DNA from: Alphaproteobacteria bacterium
GTDB taxonomy: Bacteria > Pseudomonadota > Alphaproteobacteria > UBA8366 > Aestuariispiraceae
Direction of reading: 5' to 3'
Assembly (NCBI GenBank): GCA_024743195.1
Contig: JANSXE010000020.1
Coordinates: 1-36,941, forward strand
DNA length: 36,941 nucleotides
A model generated the notes under the pieces. The model searched no databases and was not told the DNA's origin. It saw only the letters and a list, made by a program, of their open reading frames with translations. This document shows, one piece after another, positions 23,536 to 31,696 of the stretch. The translations under genes were made by a program, and so were the position numbers. Within the stretch, counting starts at the first letter, position 1; every line of letters begins with the position of its first letter.

Positions 23536-26418
23536 TCAGGAGGTCGGCCGCGCGTCTTCGAACCCGGCGGCCGCCGTCTCGGCGAGCGCCGCTAGCAGGC
23601 CGTCGCGGTCGTGCTTGGCGACGTAGTCGGTGAAGCCCACGTCATGGCCGCGTTCGAGATCCGCCCGCTCGGTGTGGGACGACATCGCGACGATCGGCGT
23701 TTCCGCCCACCGCCCCCCGGCGCGCAGCTTCTCGACCAGATCGAAGCCGTTCATGCCGGGCATCTCGATGTCGCTGACGATGGCGTCGAAGCTCTCGCCG
23801 CGGTCATAGAGGTCGAGCGCCGCCTCCGCGCTGTCGACCGCGGTCACCGCATAACCGGCCACCGAGAGCATCGGGGTCAGCAGATTGCGGAAGAAGGCGC
23901 TGTCGTCGACCAGCAGCAGACGCGAGCGCCGCGCCCCGCCGTGCTCCACCGCCTCGCGTTCGGCCGCGAACCAGTCGGGGAAGGCGCGGGTCAGGTAGTG
24001 GGTCGTGTCGATGATCTCCGTCGCCTTGCCCGCGACGATGGCGCTGCCCAGCATGCCCTCGTTGGCGCCGCCCAGTTCGACCGACAGATGATCCTCGACG
24101 ATGTCCAGGATCTCGTCGACGACGAGGCCCATCGAGCGCTTGCGGTCGGTGAAGACCAGCGTGGGCCGCTTGCCCTCCTGCGGGAACTCGACGCCTTCGC
24201 GGATCGCCACCAACGGCATCAGATTGCCGCGGTACTGCATCATCGCCCGACCGTCGCTGTATTCGACGGCGGCGAAGTCCACCTCCTCCAGGCGTGCGAC
24301 GAGGCCGAGCGGCACCGCCTTCGGCGAGGGGTCGCCGGCCTTGAACAGCAGCAGGGCCATCCGATCCTCCCCGGTCTCCTCGGCGATCTCCTCACGGGCT
24401 TCGCCGCGCTGATCGGCGACGGTGATCTCGCCCGTCGTCTGGGCGATGCCGTTCGGATCCAGGATCATGATGACGCTGCCGTCGCCCAGGATCGTGTTGC
24501 CGCCGAAGATGGGCAGGTTGCGCAGGATGCTCGCGGTCGGCTTCACCACGATTTCCTCCGCATCGTAGATCCGGTCGACGATGATGCCGAAGGTGTAGGC
24601 GCCGACCTGACTGACCACGATGTAGGCTTCGCGGGAATAGTCGACCTCGTTGTCCTTCGGCATATCCAGCAGATTGCGCAACGTCACCAGCGGCAGCAGC
24701 TTGTCGCGCAGCCGCAGCACCGGCGTGCCGTGGATGCGCTCGATCTTGTGCTCGCCGTCGTTGGCGGCGCGCACCAGTTCGACCACGCTGATCTGCGGGA
24801 TCGCGAAACGCTCGCTGGCGCACTCCACGATCAAGGCGTTCACGATGGCGAGCGTCAGCGGGATCTTGATGGTGAAGGTGGTGCCGCGGCCCTCCACCGA
24901 GCTCAGCTCCACCGTGCCGCCGATCTTGTCGATGTTGCTCTTGACCACGTCCATGCCGACGCCGCGGCCGGACACGGCGGTGACCTGGGCCGCCGTCGAG
25001 AAGCCGGCGTGGAAGATGAACTGCTGGATCTGATGATCCGTCATCTGCTCCAGCTCGGCCTCGGTTGCGAGACCGTTCTTGACCGCCTTCTCCTTGATCT
25101 TCGAGAGCGCCAGCCCTTTGCCGTCATCCTTGATCTGAATCAGGATGTGGCCGCCTTCGTGATAGGCGTTGAGCGTGATGGTGCCCGTTTCAGGCTTGCC
25201 GGCCGCGAGACGCTCTTCCGGCGTCTCGACGCCGTGGTCGCCCGAGTTGCGCACCATGTGCGTGAGCGGATCGCGGATGATCTCCAGCACCTGACGGTCG
25301 AGCTCCGTCTCGGCGCCGACCATCTGCAGATCGATCTTCTTGCCCAGTTCGACCGACAGGTCCCGCACGATGCGCGGCAGCTTCGCCCAGGCGTTCCCGA
25401 TCGGCTGCATGCGGGTCTTCATGACCCCTTCCTGCAGCTCGGAGGTGACGTGGCTGAGCCGTTGCAGCGGCGCGCCGAACTCGCTGTCCGACTGGCTGCG
25501 CAGAATCTGCAGCAGCTGGTTGCGCGTCAGCACCAGCTCGGAAACCATCGTCATCAGGTTCTCGAGCAGGTCGACATTCACCCGGATCGTCTGAATGACG
25601 CCGCCGCCGTCGCGCTTCTCGGCGACGTCGCCGCGCGCGGACTCGCTCGCCGCAGGCGCGGTCGATCCGGCGGGCGCCGGCAGCCCGGCGGCGGGGGCCG
25701 GCGGACCGGCCTCGTTCGCTTCAGGCTCGCCGTCCGCGCCCTCCGCCTTCTTCAGCGCGGCCAGAGGATCGCCCGGCCCCTTGTATTCGGCAGCGTCGAA
25801 CGCCGCCTGGAGCGCGTCATTGTCCTCGGCGGCCTCGGCTTCAGCCGCCTCTCCCGTCTCCGGCTCCTCCGCCTTCTTCAGCGCGGCCAACGGGTCGCCC
25901 GGCCCCTTGTACTCGGCGGCGTCGAAAGCCGCCTGGAGCGCGTCGTCGTCCTCGGCGACAGGCTCGCCCTCCGCGGCCGGCTCGGCCTCGGGCTCGGGCT
26001 CGGGCGCCGCCTCGGCGGCGGCCGGCGCACCGGGGATTTCCCCTGTCTCGGCCAAATGGTTCAACCGTTCGATCAAGTCGGCGTCGTTCCCGTCAGGCTC
26101 GGTCTCGGTCGCCTCCAGCGCCGCAAGAAGCTCCTTGATCTGGTCCAGCGACTCCAGGACCAGCGAGATGCGCTCCGCCGTGACCCCCAGTTCGCCGTCG
26201 CGGATCTTGCCGAGCACGTTCTCGGACGCATGCGCGACCGCCTCAAGGCGCGGCAGCCCCAGGAAGCCGCAGGTGCCCTTGATCGTGTGCACCATGCGGA
26301 AGATGCTGCTCAGGATCGCCTGATCGTTCGGATTCTGCTCCAGCTTGACCAGCTCGACGTCGAGCTGGTCCATGCTCTCGGCCGTCTCCGTCAGAAATTC
26401 GTTCAGCAAGTCGTCCAT
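23536..26418 (-). CDS. cheA: Hybrid chemotaxis histidine kinase CheA with two CheW-like domains and C-terminal receiver
   Basis: A 960-residue protein. Order of domains: HPt (1-105, phosphorylated H44 in MVHTIKGTCGF); an acidic Ala/Glu/Pro-rich linker with a duplicated motif (about 150-265) where P2 normally lies; dimerisation helices (about 283-345); HATPase (DPLTHMVRNSGDHGVE, GRGVGMDVVKSNI, GRGTTFTIKIPL); a CheW domain (about 525-665); a second CheW-like domain (about 685-815); and a receiver (about 830-950, LLLVDDS, IVSDIEMPGMNGFD). Hybrid CheA-REC proteins occur in several alphaproteobacteria, where the receiver can act as a phosphate sink. No separate cheW or receptor gene is in the window. 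A 208-base gap with strong hairpins separates it from cheY. Confidence 0.95.
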   Translation of the reverse strand: MDDLLNEFLTETAESMDQLDVELVKLEQNPNDQAILSSIFRMVHTIKGTCGFLGLPRLEAVAHASENVLGKIRDGELGVTAERISLVLESLDQIKELLAALEATETEPDGNDADLIERLNHLAETGEIPGAPAAAEAAPEPEPEAEPAAEGEPVAEDDDALQAAFDAAEYKGPGDPLAALKKAEEPETGEAAEAEAAEDNDALQAAFDAAEYKGPGDPLAALKKAEGADGEPEANEAGPPAPAAGLPAPAGSTAPAASESARGDVAEKRDGGGVIQTIRVNVDLLENLMTMVSELVLTRNQLLQILRSQSDSEFGAPLQRLSHVTSELQEGVMKTRMQPIGNAWAKLPRIVRDLSVELGKKIDLQMVGAETELDRQVLEIIRDPLTHMVRNSGDHGVETPEERLAAGKPETGTITLNAYHEGGHILIQIKDDGKGLALSKIKEKAVKNGLATEAELEQMTDHQIQQFIFHAGFSTAAQVTAVSGRGVGMDVVKSNIDKIGGTVELSSVEGRGTTFTIKIPLTLAIVNALIVECASERFAIPQISVVELVRAANDGEHKIERIHGTPVLRLRDKLLPLVTLRNLLDMPKDNEVDYSREAYIVVSQVGAYTFGIIVDRIYDAEEIVVKPTASILRNLPIFGGNTILGDGSVIMILDPNGIAQTTGEITVADQRGEAREEIAEETGEDRMALLLFKAGDPSPKAVPLGLVARLEEVDFAAVEYSDGRAMMQYRGNLMPLVAIREGVEFPQEGKRPTLVFTDRKRSMGLVVDEILDIVEDHLSVELGGANEGMLGSAIVAGKATEIIDTTHYLTRAFPDWFAAEREAVEHGGARRSRLLLVDDSAFFRNLLTPMLSVAGYAVTAVDSAEAALDLYDRGESFDAIVSDIEMPGMNGFDLVEKLRAGGRWAETPIVAMSSHTERADLERGHDVGFTDYVAKHDRDGLLAALAETAAAGFEDARPTS
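25741..25953. repeat. Internal duplication in the cheA linker
   Basis: Two copies of an approximately 87-base segment start at 25741 and 25867, a 126-base period, with about eight mismatches by eye. Each encodes the same peptide containing DAAEYKGPGDPLAALKK. Duplication is in frame (42 residues) and appears fairly recent. Confidence 0.85.
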
Positions 26419-26557
26419 GGACCGCCCCTCGTTTTCGCCGCCGCACGCCGCTCGCGCGCGCCTGCCGTTGACCTCGGCGTGGACGGCGGAAGAAGAAATC
26501 GGCTCGCAGCCGTGTTTCGGACCCGCCGTCCGACCAGGGGCACCCTATCGGAGTAAA

Positions 26558-26576
26558 GGTTAAGAAACGCTTTAAC
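26558..26576. promoter_or_regulatory. Possible CtrA-like half sites upstream of cheA
   Basis: GGTTAA and TTAACG are present with TTAA cores separated by eight bases (the CtrA consensus is TTAA-N7-TTAA). On the minus strand this reads TTAA...TTAACC, about 140 bases upstream of the cheA start. Suggestive because a chpT-like gene is adjacent, but spacing is off by one. Confidence 0.25.
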
Positions 26577-26590
26577 GGATCGACGGCGCG

Positions 26591-27223
26591 TCAGCGCGTC
26601 GCGGCGAGGCGCAAGCCCCCCTCTCCGGCCGGCTCCACGGCGAGCGTCCAGCCCCCTTCGCGGGCCAGGACGCCGGTGAGGCGCGCGTGCACGATGCGCG
26701 GCGTCAGCGCGTCGACCGGCGTCTCAAGCCGCAAGGCGGCGGTGAGATCCGCACGCAGCGCCGCCTCGTCCCCTTCGGCGCGCAGCTCGATCCTCCCTTC
26801 CCCCAGGGAAAGCGCGACGCGTCCGCCGCGCGGCAGCGCCTCCGCGGCGAGCGCGGCGAGATTCAGGATCAGCTTGCCGTCGCCGCCCTGCAGGGTCGGG
26901 ACGATGGGAGCCATCGGCCAGTCGAGCGCGACCCCGTCGACCGCGTGCTCGAAGAAGGAGACCGCCAGCGCCCGCAATTCCGGCAAGGGCGGGCCCTCGC
27001 GCCCCGCGCGGCCGTAGGCCATGCGGTAGAACTGCAGCCGCGCCTTGAGCGATTCGGCGCTGTCGGCGGCGAGCCGCGCCGCGTCGGGGCCGGCGTCCGC
27101 GCCCAACTCCTGCATCAGCTCCAACCCGTTCGCGACGGCGCCCGCGGCCCCGACGAGTTCGTGCGCAAAGCGCGCGGCGACGAGTTCACTGAGGCGCAGC
27201 GCCTGATCGACAGGGTCCGTCAT
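26591..27223 (-). CDS. ChpT-like histidine phosphotransferase
   Basis: A 210-residue protein. The dimerisation-phosphotransfer helices contain LVAARFAHELVGAAGAVANGLELMQE, in which H-E-L-V-G corresponds to the phosphorylated-His motif (HDLVSP) of ChpT, and the C-terminal half is a degenerate HATPase fold (GGDGKLILNLAALAAEALPRGGRVALSL). In alphaproteobacteria ChpT relays phosphate from CckA to CtrA and CpdR. ATG 27223 with GGGGAGAGAG upstream is preferred over an in-frame start further up. It lies 172 bases upstream of cheA on the same strand and diverges from DUF3553. It could be the true ChpT or a che-dedicated paralogue. Confidence 0.78.
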   Translation of the reverse strand: MTDPVDQALRLSELVAARFAHELVGAAGAVANGLELMQELGADAGPDAARLAADSAESLKARLQFYRMAYGRAGREGPPLPELRALAVSFFEHAVDGVALDWPMAPIVPTLQGGDGKLILNLAALAAEALPRGGRVALSLGEGRIELRAEGDEAALRADLTAALRLETPVDALTPRIVHARLTGVLAREGGWTLAVEPAGEGGLRLAATR

Positions 27224-27302
27224 CGCAGATACTCTCTCCCCCTCCTGCGCCGCCCCGCGGCGCGAAGCCCCTCCGGCCGGCACCTTAGACCAGGACCCGC
27301 CG

Positions 27303-27581
27303 ATGGCCCAAGACCCGAAGAACGATCCGAAGAACGACCCGACGAACGGCCCGAAGAACGACCTGAAGCCCCCGTCCGCCGCGCGCGGCGCGGGCGCGGC
27401 CGATCACGGCCTGACCCCCGGCGATTTCGTCCGCCATCCGCAAGCGCCCGACTGGGGCTTGGGTCAGGTTCAAAGCGTGGTCGGGGCCAATGTGACCGTG
27501 AATTTCGAGGATCGCGGCAAGATGATGATCAACACCGCGGTCGTGCAACTGGTCGCAGCGAGCGCAGGCGATGACGCCTGA
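27303..27581 (+). CDS. DUF3553 protein
   Basis: A 92-residue protein. Residues about 37-80 (LTPGDFVRHPQAPDWGLGQVQS...VTVNFEDRGKMMIN) match DUF3553, a small beta-barrel-like domain reminiscent of CarD/RID-type or UvrD C-terminal modules, common in alphaproteobacteria. The first 25 residues are a low-complexity DPKN repeat. No function is established. It faces the chpT-like gene across 79 bases and is followed 90 bases later by the formate dehydrogenase beta gene on the same strand. Confidence 0.75.
   Translation: MAQDPKNDPKNDPTNGPKNDLKPPSAARGAGAADHGLTPGDFVRHPQAPDWGLGQVQSVVGANVTVNFEDRGKMMINTAVVQLVAASAGDDA
27312..27359 (+). repeat. Four tandem 12-base units at the DUF3553 N-terminus
   Basis: Units close to GACCCGAAGAAC repeat four times and encode (D/G)P(K/T)N. 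The period is a multiple of three, so copy-number change would alter tail length without a frameshift. Confidence 0.85.
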
Positions 27582-27671
27582 AGGCCAGCCGTCGGCGCTG
27601 CGATCTGCGATGGCAATGTCCGTCGCGGGCCGTTCGCCCGCCCGCTGCGAGTGAAAGAGATCGACCGCGCC

Positions 27672-29408
27672 ATGGCCCAGCACGCCCAGACGTCCGACCA
27701 AACCGGCGCCAACGAGCCCCGGACCTTCCGAAACCCCGGCTTCGGCCGCCGCAAGACGGTTCCCCACACCAAGGGCCGCCAAGTCGACCCGGACGCCCTG
27801 GAGGAGATTCGCGCGCTGCTGGACGACGCGCCGCGCGATCGCGCGCTGCTGATCGAGTTTCTGCACCGGGTTCAGGACCGCTTCGGCTGCCTGCACGCGC
27901 GGCATATGGCGGCGCTGGCGCAGGAACTGCGGCTCGCCATGACCGAAATCTACGAGGTGGCGAGCTTCTACGCGCACTTCGATCTGGTGCTGGAGGGCGA
28001 GGAGCCGCCGCCCGCGCTGACCGTGCGGGTGTGCGATTCGCTGACCTGCGAGATGATGGGCGCCCAGCGCCTCCTGGCCGACCTGCCAGAGGCGGTCGGC
28101 GACGATGTCCGCATCCTGCGCGCGCCCTGCATGGGCCGGTGCCATCAGGCGCCGGTGGCGGAAGTCGGCCATCGCCATGTGGTCGAGGCGACGGTCGAGG
28201 CGATCGCCGCCGCCGCCGCCAACGGCGACCACGCGCCGGTGATCCCGACCTACGAGAACCTCGTCGCCTATCGCGCGCGCGGCGGCTATCAGCATCTGGA
28301 GCGCTGTCTGGACGGCGCGGCGGACCGCGCGGGCGTCGCGGCGGAGGTCGAGGAAAGCGGGCTGCGCGGCCTCGGCGGCGCGGGGTTTCCCACCGGCCGA
28401 AAGTGGCGCCTGGTGCGCCAGGAACCGGCCCCGCGCCTGATGGCGGTCAACGCCGATGAGGGCGAGCCGGGCACGATCAAGGATTGGCATTATCTGGCGA
28501 AGGCCCCGCACCAATTTCTGGAGGGGACGCTGATCGGCGCCTGGGTGGTGGAGGCCGCGCAGGTCTATATCTATCTGCGCGACGAGTATCCGGACGTCCA
28601 GCGGATCCTGGAGGCCGAGATCGCGGCCCTGGAGGCGGCAGGCCTGTCGCCGCACACCAAGCTGATCCTGCGCCGCGGCGCGGGCGCGTACATCTGCGGC
28701 GAGGAAAGCGCGATGCTCGAATCGATCGAGGGCAAGCGCGGGCTGCCGCGGCATCGGCCGCCCTTCGTCGCGCAGGTCGGGCTGTGGGGCCGCCCCACGC
28801 TCGTCAACAATGTGGAAAGCCTCTATTGGGTCCCGGAAATCCTGGAAAAGGGCGCCGCCTGGTTCAAAGGGCACGGCGCCAACGGGCGCACCGGATTGCG
28901 CAGCTTCTCGGTCTCCGGTCGGGTCAAGGAGCCGGGCGTCAAGCTTGCGCCCGCCGGCGTCACCATCCGCCAGCTCATCGACGAGCATTGCGGCGGCATG
29001 CAGGACGGGCACGCCTTCAAGGCCTATCTGCCGGGCGGCGCGTCCGGCGGCATCCTGCCGGCCTCGATGGACGACGTCCCGCTCGACTTCGACACGTTGC
29101 AGCCGCATGGCTGCTTCATCGGCTCGGCCGCGGTCGTCGTGCTGTCCGACCAGGACAGCGTGGCGGAGGCGGCGCTCAACCTCATGCGCTTCTTCGAGGA
29201 CGAAAGCTGCGGACAATGCACGCCGTGCCGCGTCGGCACGGAAAAGGCGGTGAAGCTGATGCAGCGCGAGCGCTGGGATCTCGATCTGCTGGAGGAGCTC
29301 TGCATCGCGATGGCGGACGCGTCGATCTGCGGCCTCGGCCAGGCGGCGCCCAATCCGATCCGATGCCTGGTGAAGTACTTCCCCGATGAAGTCCCCGGCC
29401 GCGCGTGA
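27672..29408 (+). CDS. NAD-dependent formate dehydrogenase beta subunit, NuoE-NuoF fusion type
   Basis: A 578-residue protein from ATG 27672 (a GTG at 27651 is possible). The N-terminal 170 residues are NuoE-like, with 2Fe-2S ligands in VCDSLTCEMMG and APCMGRCHQAP. The remainder is NuoF-like: FMN/NADH-site GLGGAGFPTGRKW and NADEGEPGTIKDW, and the 4Fe-4S ligands ESCGQCTPCRVGT plus the Cys of SICGLGQAAPNP. Fused NuoEF subunits are the diaphorase part of soluble FDH such as Methylorubrum extorquens FDH1, passing electrons from the molybdo/tungstopterin subunit to NAD+. The partner alpha gene lies 2.3 kb downstream with two genes in between. A fragment of Complex I is excluded because no other nuo genes are present. 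Confidence 0.87.
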   Translation: MAQHAQTSDQTGANEPRTFRNPGFGRRKTVPHTKGRQVDPDALEEIRALLDDAPRDRALLIEFLHRVQDRFGCLHARHMAALAQELRLAMTEIYEVASFYAHFDLVLEGEEPPPALTVRVCDSLTCEMMGAQRLLADLPEAVGDDVRILRAPCMGRCHQAPVAEVGHRHVVEATVEAIAAAAANGDHAPVIPTYENLVAYRARGGYQHLERCLDGAADRAGVAAEVEESGLRGLGGAGFPTGRKWRLVRQEPAPRLMAVNADEGEPGTIKDWHYLAKAPHQFLEGTLIGAWVVEAAQVYIYLRDEYPDVQRILEAEIAALEAAGLSPHTKLILRRGAGAYICGEESAMLESIEGKRGLPRHRPPFVAQVGLWGRPTLVNNVESLYWVPEILEKGAAWFKGHGANGRTGLRSFSVSGRVKEPGVKLAPAGVTIRQLIDEHCGGMQDGHAFKAYLPGGASGGILPASMDDVPLDFDTLQPHGCFIGSAAVVVLSDQDSVAEAALNLMRFFEDESCGQCTPCRVGTEKAVKLMQRERWDLDLLEELCIAMADASICGLGQAAPNPIRCLVKYFPDEVPGRA

Positions 29409-29508
29409 GCGCCGGCCGCGCAGCGCCCCAAAGTAGGCCCCAAGGGTCGTCGGGCCCGTGCGAACGGTGAAGACACCCCGTGCGCGCTTCGCTAAACTCG
29501 CCGGCGCG

Positions 29509-30576
29509 ATGAGCGATTTCGAGCAGGCAACCGTCCTCGTGGTCGAGGACAATGCGATGGCGCGCCGGCTGTTGAGCGCCGTGCTGCGCGCGATCGGCGT
29601 CGGCCGCATCGCGACCGCCGCCAACGGCGCCGAGGCGATCCGCCTGCTGCGCGCGGTCGGAGCGCGTGAGCGGGCCGCCGAGGACAGCTTGCCCGACGCC
29701 GCCGAGTCCGCCGATGGAGACCCGCCCGAGCGCATCGACGCGGTCATCTCGGACTGGGTCATGCATCCGGGCGACGGCGAATCGCTGCTGCGCTGGATCC
29801 GACGCCACCCGGACTCGCCGAACCGCTTCGTGCCGTTCCTGATGCTGTCCGCGGACGCCGATCCGCCGCGCGTCCGCCGCGCCCGCGATCTGGGGGCGAG
29901 CGCCTTCATCGCCAAGCCCTTCACCGCGGACACGGTGGCCCGCTACCTGTTCACCGCGCTGGCCGACGCGCGGCGCTATGTCGAGGTCGGCGGCTATTTC
30001 GGACCCGACCGCCGCAAGCGCCCCGCGGATCTGAGCGAGGCGGAGCGCCGCGACCTCGACCGCAGCGACCGCGAGAAGGGCGTGCGCTTCTACGTGCCGC
30101 CGCAATTGCACGAGCGCCGCCTCGCCCCCGGCGAAGGCGTCGACGCCCAGCGCCTGATGGCGATCCAGAAGGTGATCGAGCAGCGCGCCGACTCCTTCGT
30201 CGACTGGACCAAGGAAGCGCTGGCGCGCCTGGACCTGGAGATCGATTCGGCCGCCAAGCGCCCGGAGTCCGAGCGCCGTGCCCAGTTCAGCAGGATCACC
30301 CTGATCGCGCACGAATTGCGCGGCCAGGGCACCACCTTCGGCTACCCGCTGATCTCCGCGCTGTCGAAGGGGCTGCAGGAGGTCTCGGCGCACAGCTTCG
30401 ACCGATCGGACGCAACGCTGGCGCTGATCCGCGACCATACGCGCGCTCTGAAACAGGTCGTGCGCGACCGCTTGATCGGCGACGGCGGGGACGCCGGCCG
30501 CCAGTTGATCGCGGATCTCGCGACGCGCCGGGCCGAAATCGCCGGGTCCCACGGCGCCGAATCCGCGCCGGGATGA
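29509..30576 (+). CDS. Response regulator with receiver and C-terminal HPt-like domain
   Basis: A 355-residue protein. The receiver (5-150) has VVEDN, phosphoacceptor D82 (VISDWVM) and K136 (FIAKPF), with an acidic insertion at about 52-74 between helix 2 and strand 3. A linker holds GGYFGPDRRKR, a motif shared by many alphaproteobacterial receivers. Near the end, IAHELRGQGTTFGYP places H268 in an HPt-like H-x-L-(K/R)-G context. There is no DNA-binding or output enzyme domain. It starts 101 bases after the FDH beta stop on the same strand. A phosphorelay intermediate is inferred; its kinase is not in the window. The start lacks a strong Shine-Dalgarno sequence and a position a few codons upstream is possible. 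Confidence 0.75.
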   Translation: MSDFEQATVLVVEDNAMARRLLSAVLRAIGVGRIATAANGAEAIRLLRAVGARERAAEDSLPDAAESADGDPPERIDAVISDWVMHPGDGESLLRWIRRHPDSPNRFVPFLMLSADADPPRVRRARDLGASAFIAKPFTADTVARYLFTALADARRYVEVGGYFGPDRRKRPADLSEAERRDLDRSDREKGVRFYVPPQLHERRLAPGEGVDAQRLMAIQKVIEQRADSFVDWTKEALARLDLEIDSAAKRPESERRAQFSRITLIAHELRGQGTTFGYPLISALSKGLQEVSAHSFDRSDATLALIRDHTRALKQVVRDRLIGDGGDAGRQLIADLATRRAEIAGSHGAESAPG

Positions 30577-30581
30577 CGCGG

Positions 30582-31412
30582 CTATAGCTCGTCTTCCGAG
30601 CCCGCCCCCTTCCACCGGTCGCGAATGTAGTCGACCGCGTAGGAGCCGCCCGACGCTCCCAGGAATGCGGTCGAGTGCAGGAAGATCACGTGCAGGAAGA
30701 TCGCCTGCTTGGGCAGGATCTTGCCCTTCAGGGTCTGCGCGCAGGCCGCCCACAGCAAGTTTGTGCCCAGCGTCGAGGTGTAGTGGCCTCCGACCAAGGC
30801 GCCGCCGATCTTAAGCGTCTCGTAGACCCTCTCCTCCCGCTCCGCCTTGTAGATGTGCCAAACCATCGACGGGATGAACAGGAAGCAGGACAGGCCGTAG
30901 TAGATCGACCCTGTGGCGAAGCGGTTGACCATCGGATTGGTGCGTCCGGCGCTGGAGATGATCTCGCGATAGACCAGGCTCTGCTGGCTCGAGGAGGACA
31001 GTTTCCCGAAACCGGAACGGCTCTCCACCAACTTGCCGGAAACCTTGTTATAGATCGTTTCGAACGGCGGGTTCTTGACCTTCAGGAACTGCTCCAGCCC
31101 GCTGGAGGCGTAGCTCGTACGAGCGCGCGTCAGCTCGAGCAGCTTGCCGCGCAGCTTGTAGGCGTCGTGCGCCAGCAACTTCTGTTTATCGAGCGTTCCA
31201 GACTCGTAGGCCTGACAGATCTTCGCCAGCGTGTCGCGCAACACGGCGTCGTAGCGCGTCTTCCGCATGACGGCGTCCCAGCTCATGATTGAACCGGCCG
31301 AGAAGATGCCATGCGTCGCCAGCCAGCCGGAGACCGTGAATTTCGGCGAGAACACCGGCCAATAGGAGCCTCCGGGATCGAACCCCTTCTTCTCGGTCGG
31401 CTCCTTGCCCAT
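30582..31412 (-). CDS. Unrecognised membrane-associated protein
   Basis: A 276-residue protein that I do not recognise. The N-terminal half is polar and helical with many Lys, Ser and Tyr. Three hydrophobic stretches follow: GLSCFLFIPSMVWHIY, the Gly-rich LKIGGALVGGHYTSTLGTNL, and FLHVIFLHSTAFLGASGG. The C-terminus is acidic (GSEDEL). ATG 31412 has GGGGAGG eight bases before it and is preferred over ATG 31493; TATACT at 31487-31482 could be its -10. It is the only minus-strand gene between 27.3 and 36.9 kb, splits the FDH genes, and is richer in Lys, Ser, Thr and Tyr than its neighbours, which suggests later acquisition. Gly-rich helices could mean oligomerisation or membrane insertion; no function is proposed. 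Confidence 0.6.
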   Translation of the reverse strand: MGKEPTEKKGFDPGGSYWPVFSPKFTVSGWLATHGIFSAGSIMSWDAVMRKTRYDAVLRDTLAKICQAYESGTLDKQKLLAHDAYKLRGKLLELTRARTSYASSGLEQFLKVKNPPFETIYNKVSGKLVESRSGFGKLSSSSQQSLVYREIISSAGRTNPMVNRFATGSIYYGLSCFLFIPSMVWHIYKAEREERVYETLKIGGALVGGHYTSTLGTNLLWAACAQTLKGKILPKQAIFLHVIFLHSTAFLGASGGSYAVDYIRDRWKGAGSEDEL

Positions 31413-31600
31413 CTCGATCGCCTCCCCGCGCGCCCGGCCCCAGGTGTTGGGCGCGGCGTTCGTCCTCGGCCAATATGTGGTAGTATAGGCCATTCGCGCG
31501 CAACGCGCCACCATCGCGCGACCGCCCGCGCGCTCCGGCTGCATGGCCCCTTCTTTCCGACCGCCTGACGCTCTCGCTCCCGGGGGCGCCGCTTTTTGGG

Positions 31601-31606
31601 TATAGT
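31601..31606 (+). promoter_or_regulatory. Candidate -10 element for the formate dehydrogenase alpha gene
   Basis: TATAGT matches five of six bases of the -10 consensus and lies 91 bases before the alpha-subunit ATG, in a region otherwise almost free of A/T hexamers. No good -35 is visible. It suggests that the alpha gene has its own promoter, as expected if intervening genes separate it from the beta gene. Confidence 0.3.
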
Positions 31607-31696
31607 CGCGGCCGCAGCCTTGGCATGGTTGCGTCCCGGTCGGGGCGCATCGCCCTGACGGCCGGCGAGGTTTTATCGGGAGCGGCGGCGGCGGCC

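Noticed and set aside
23611-26556. 981-codon plus-strand frame opposite cheA
   Set aside because: Composition mirrors the cheA codons, with no domain signatures; cheA is certain.
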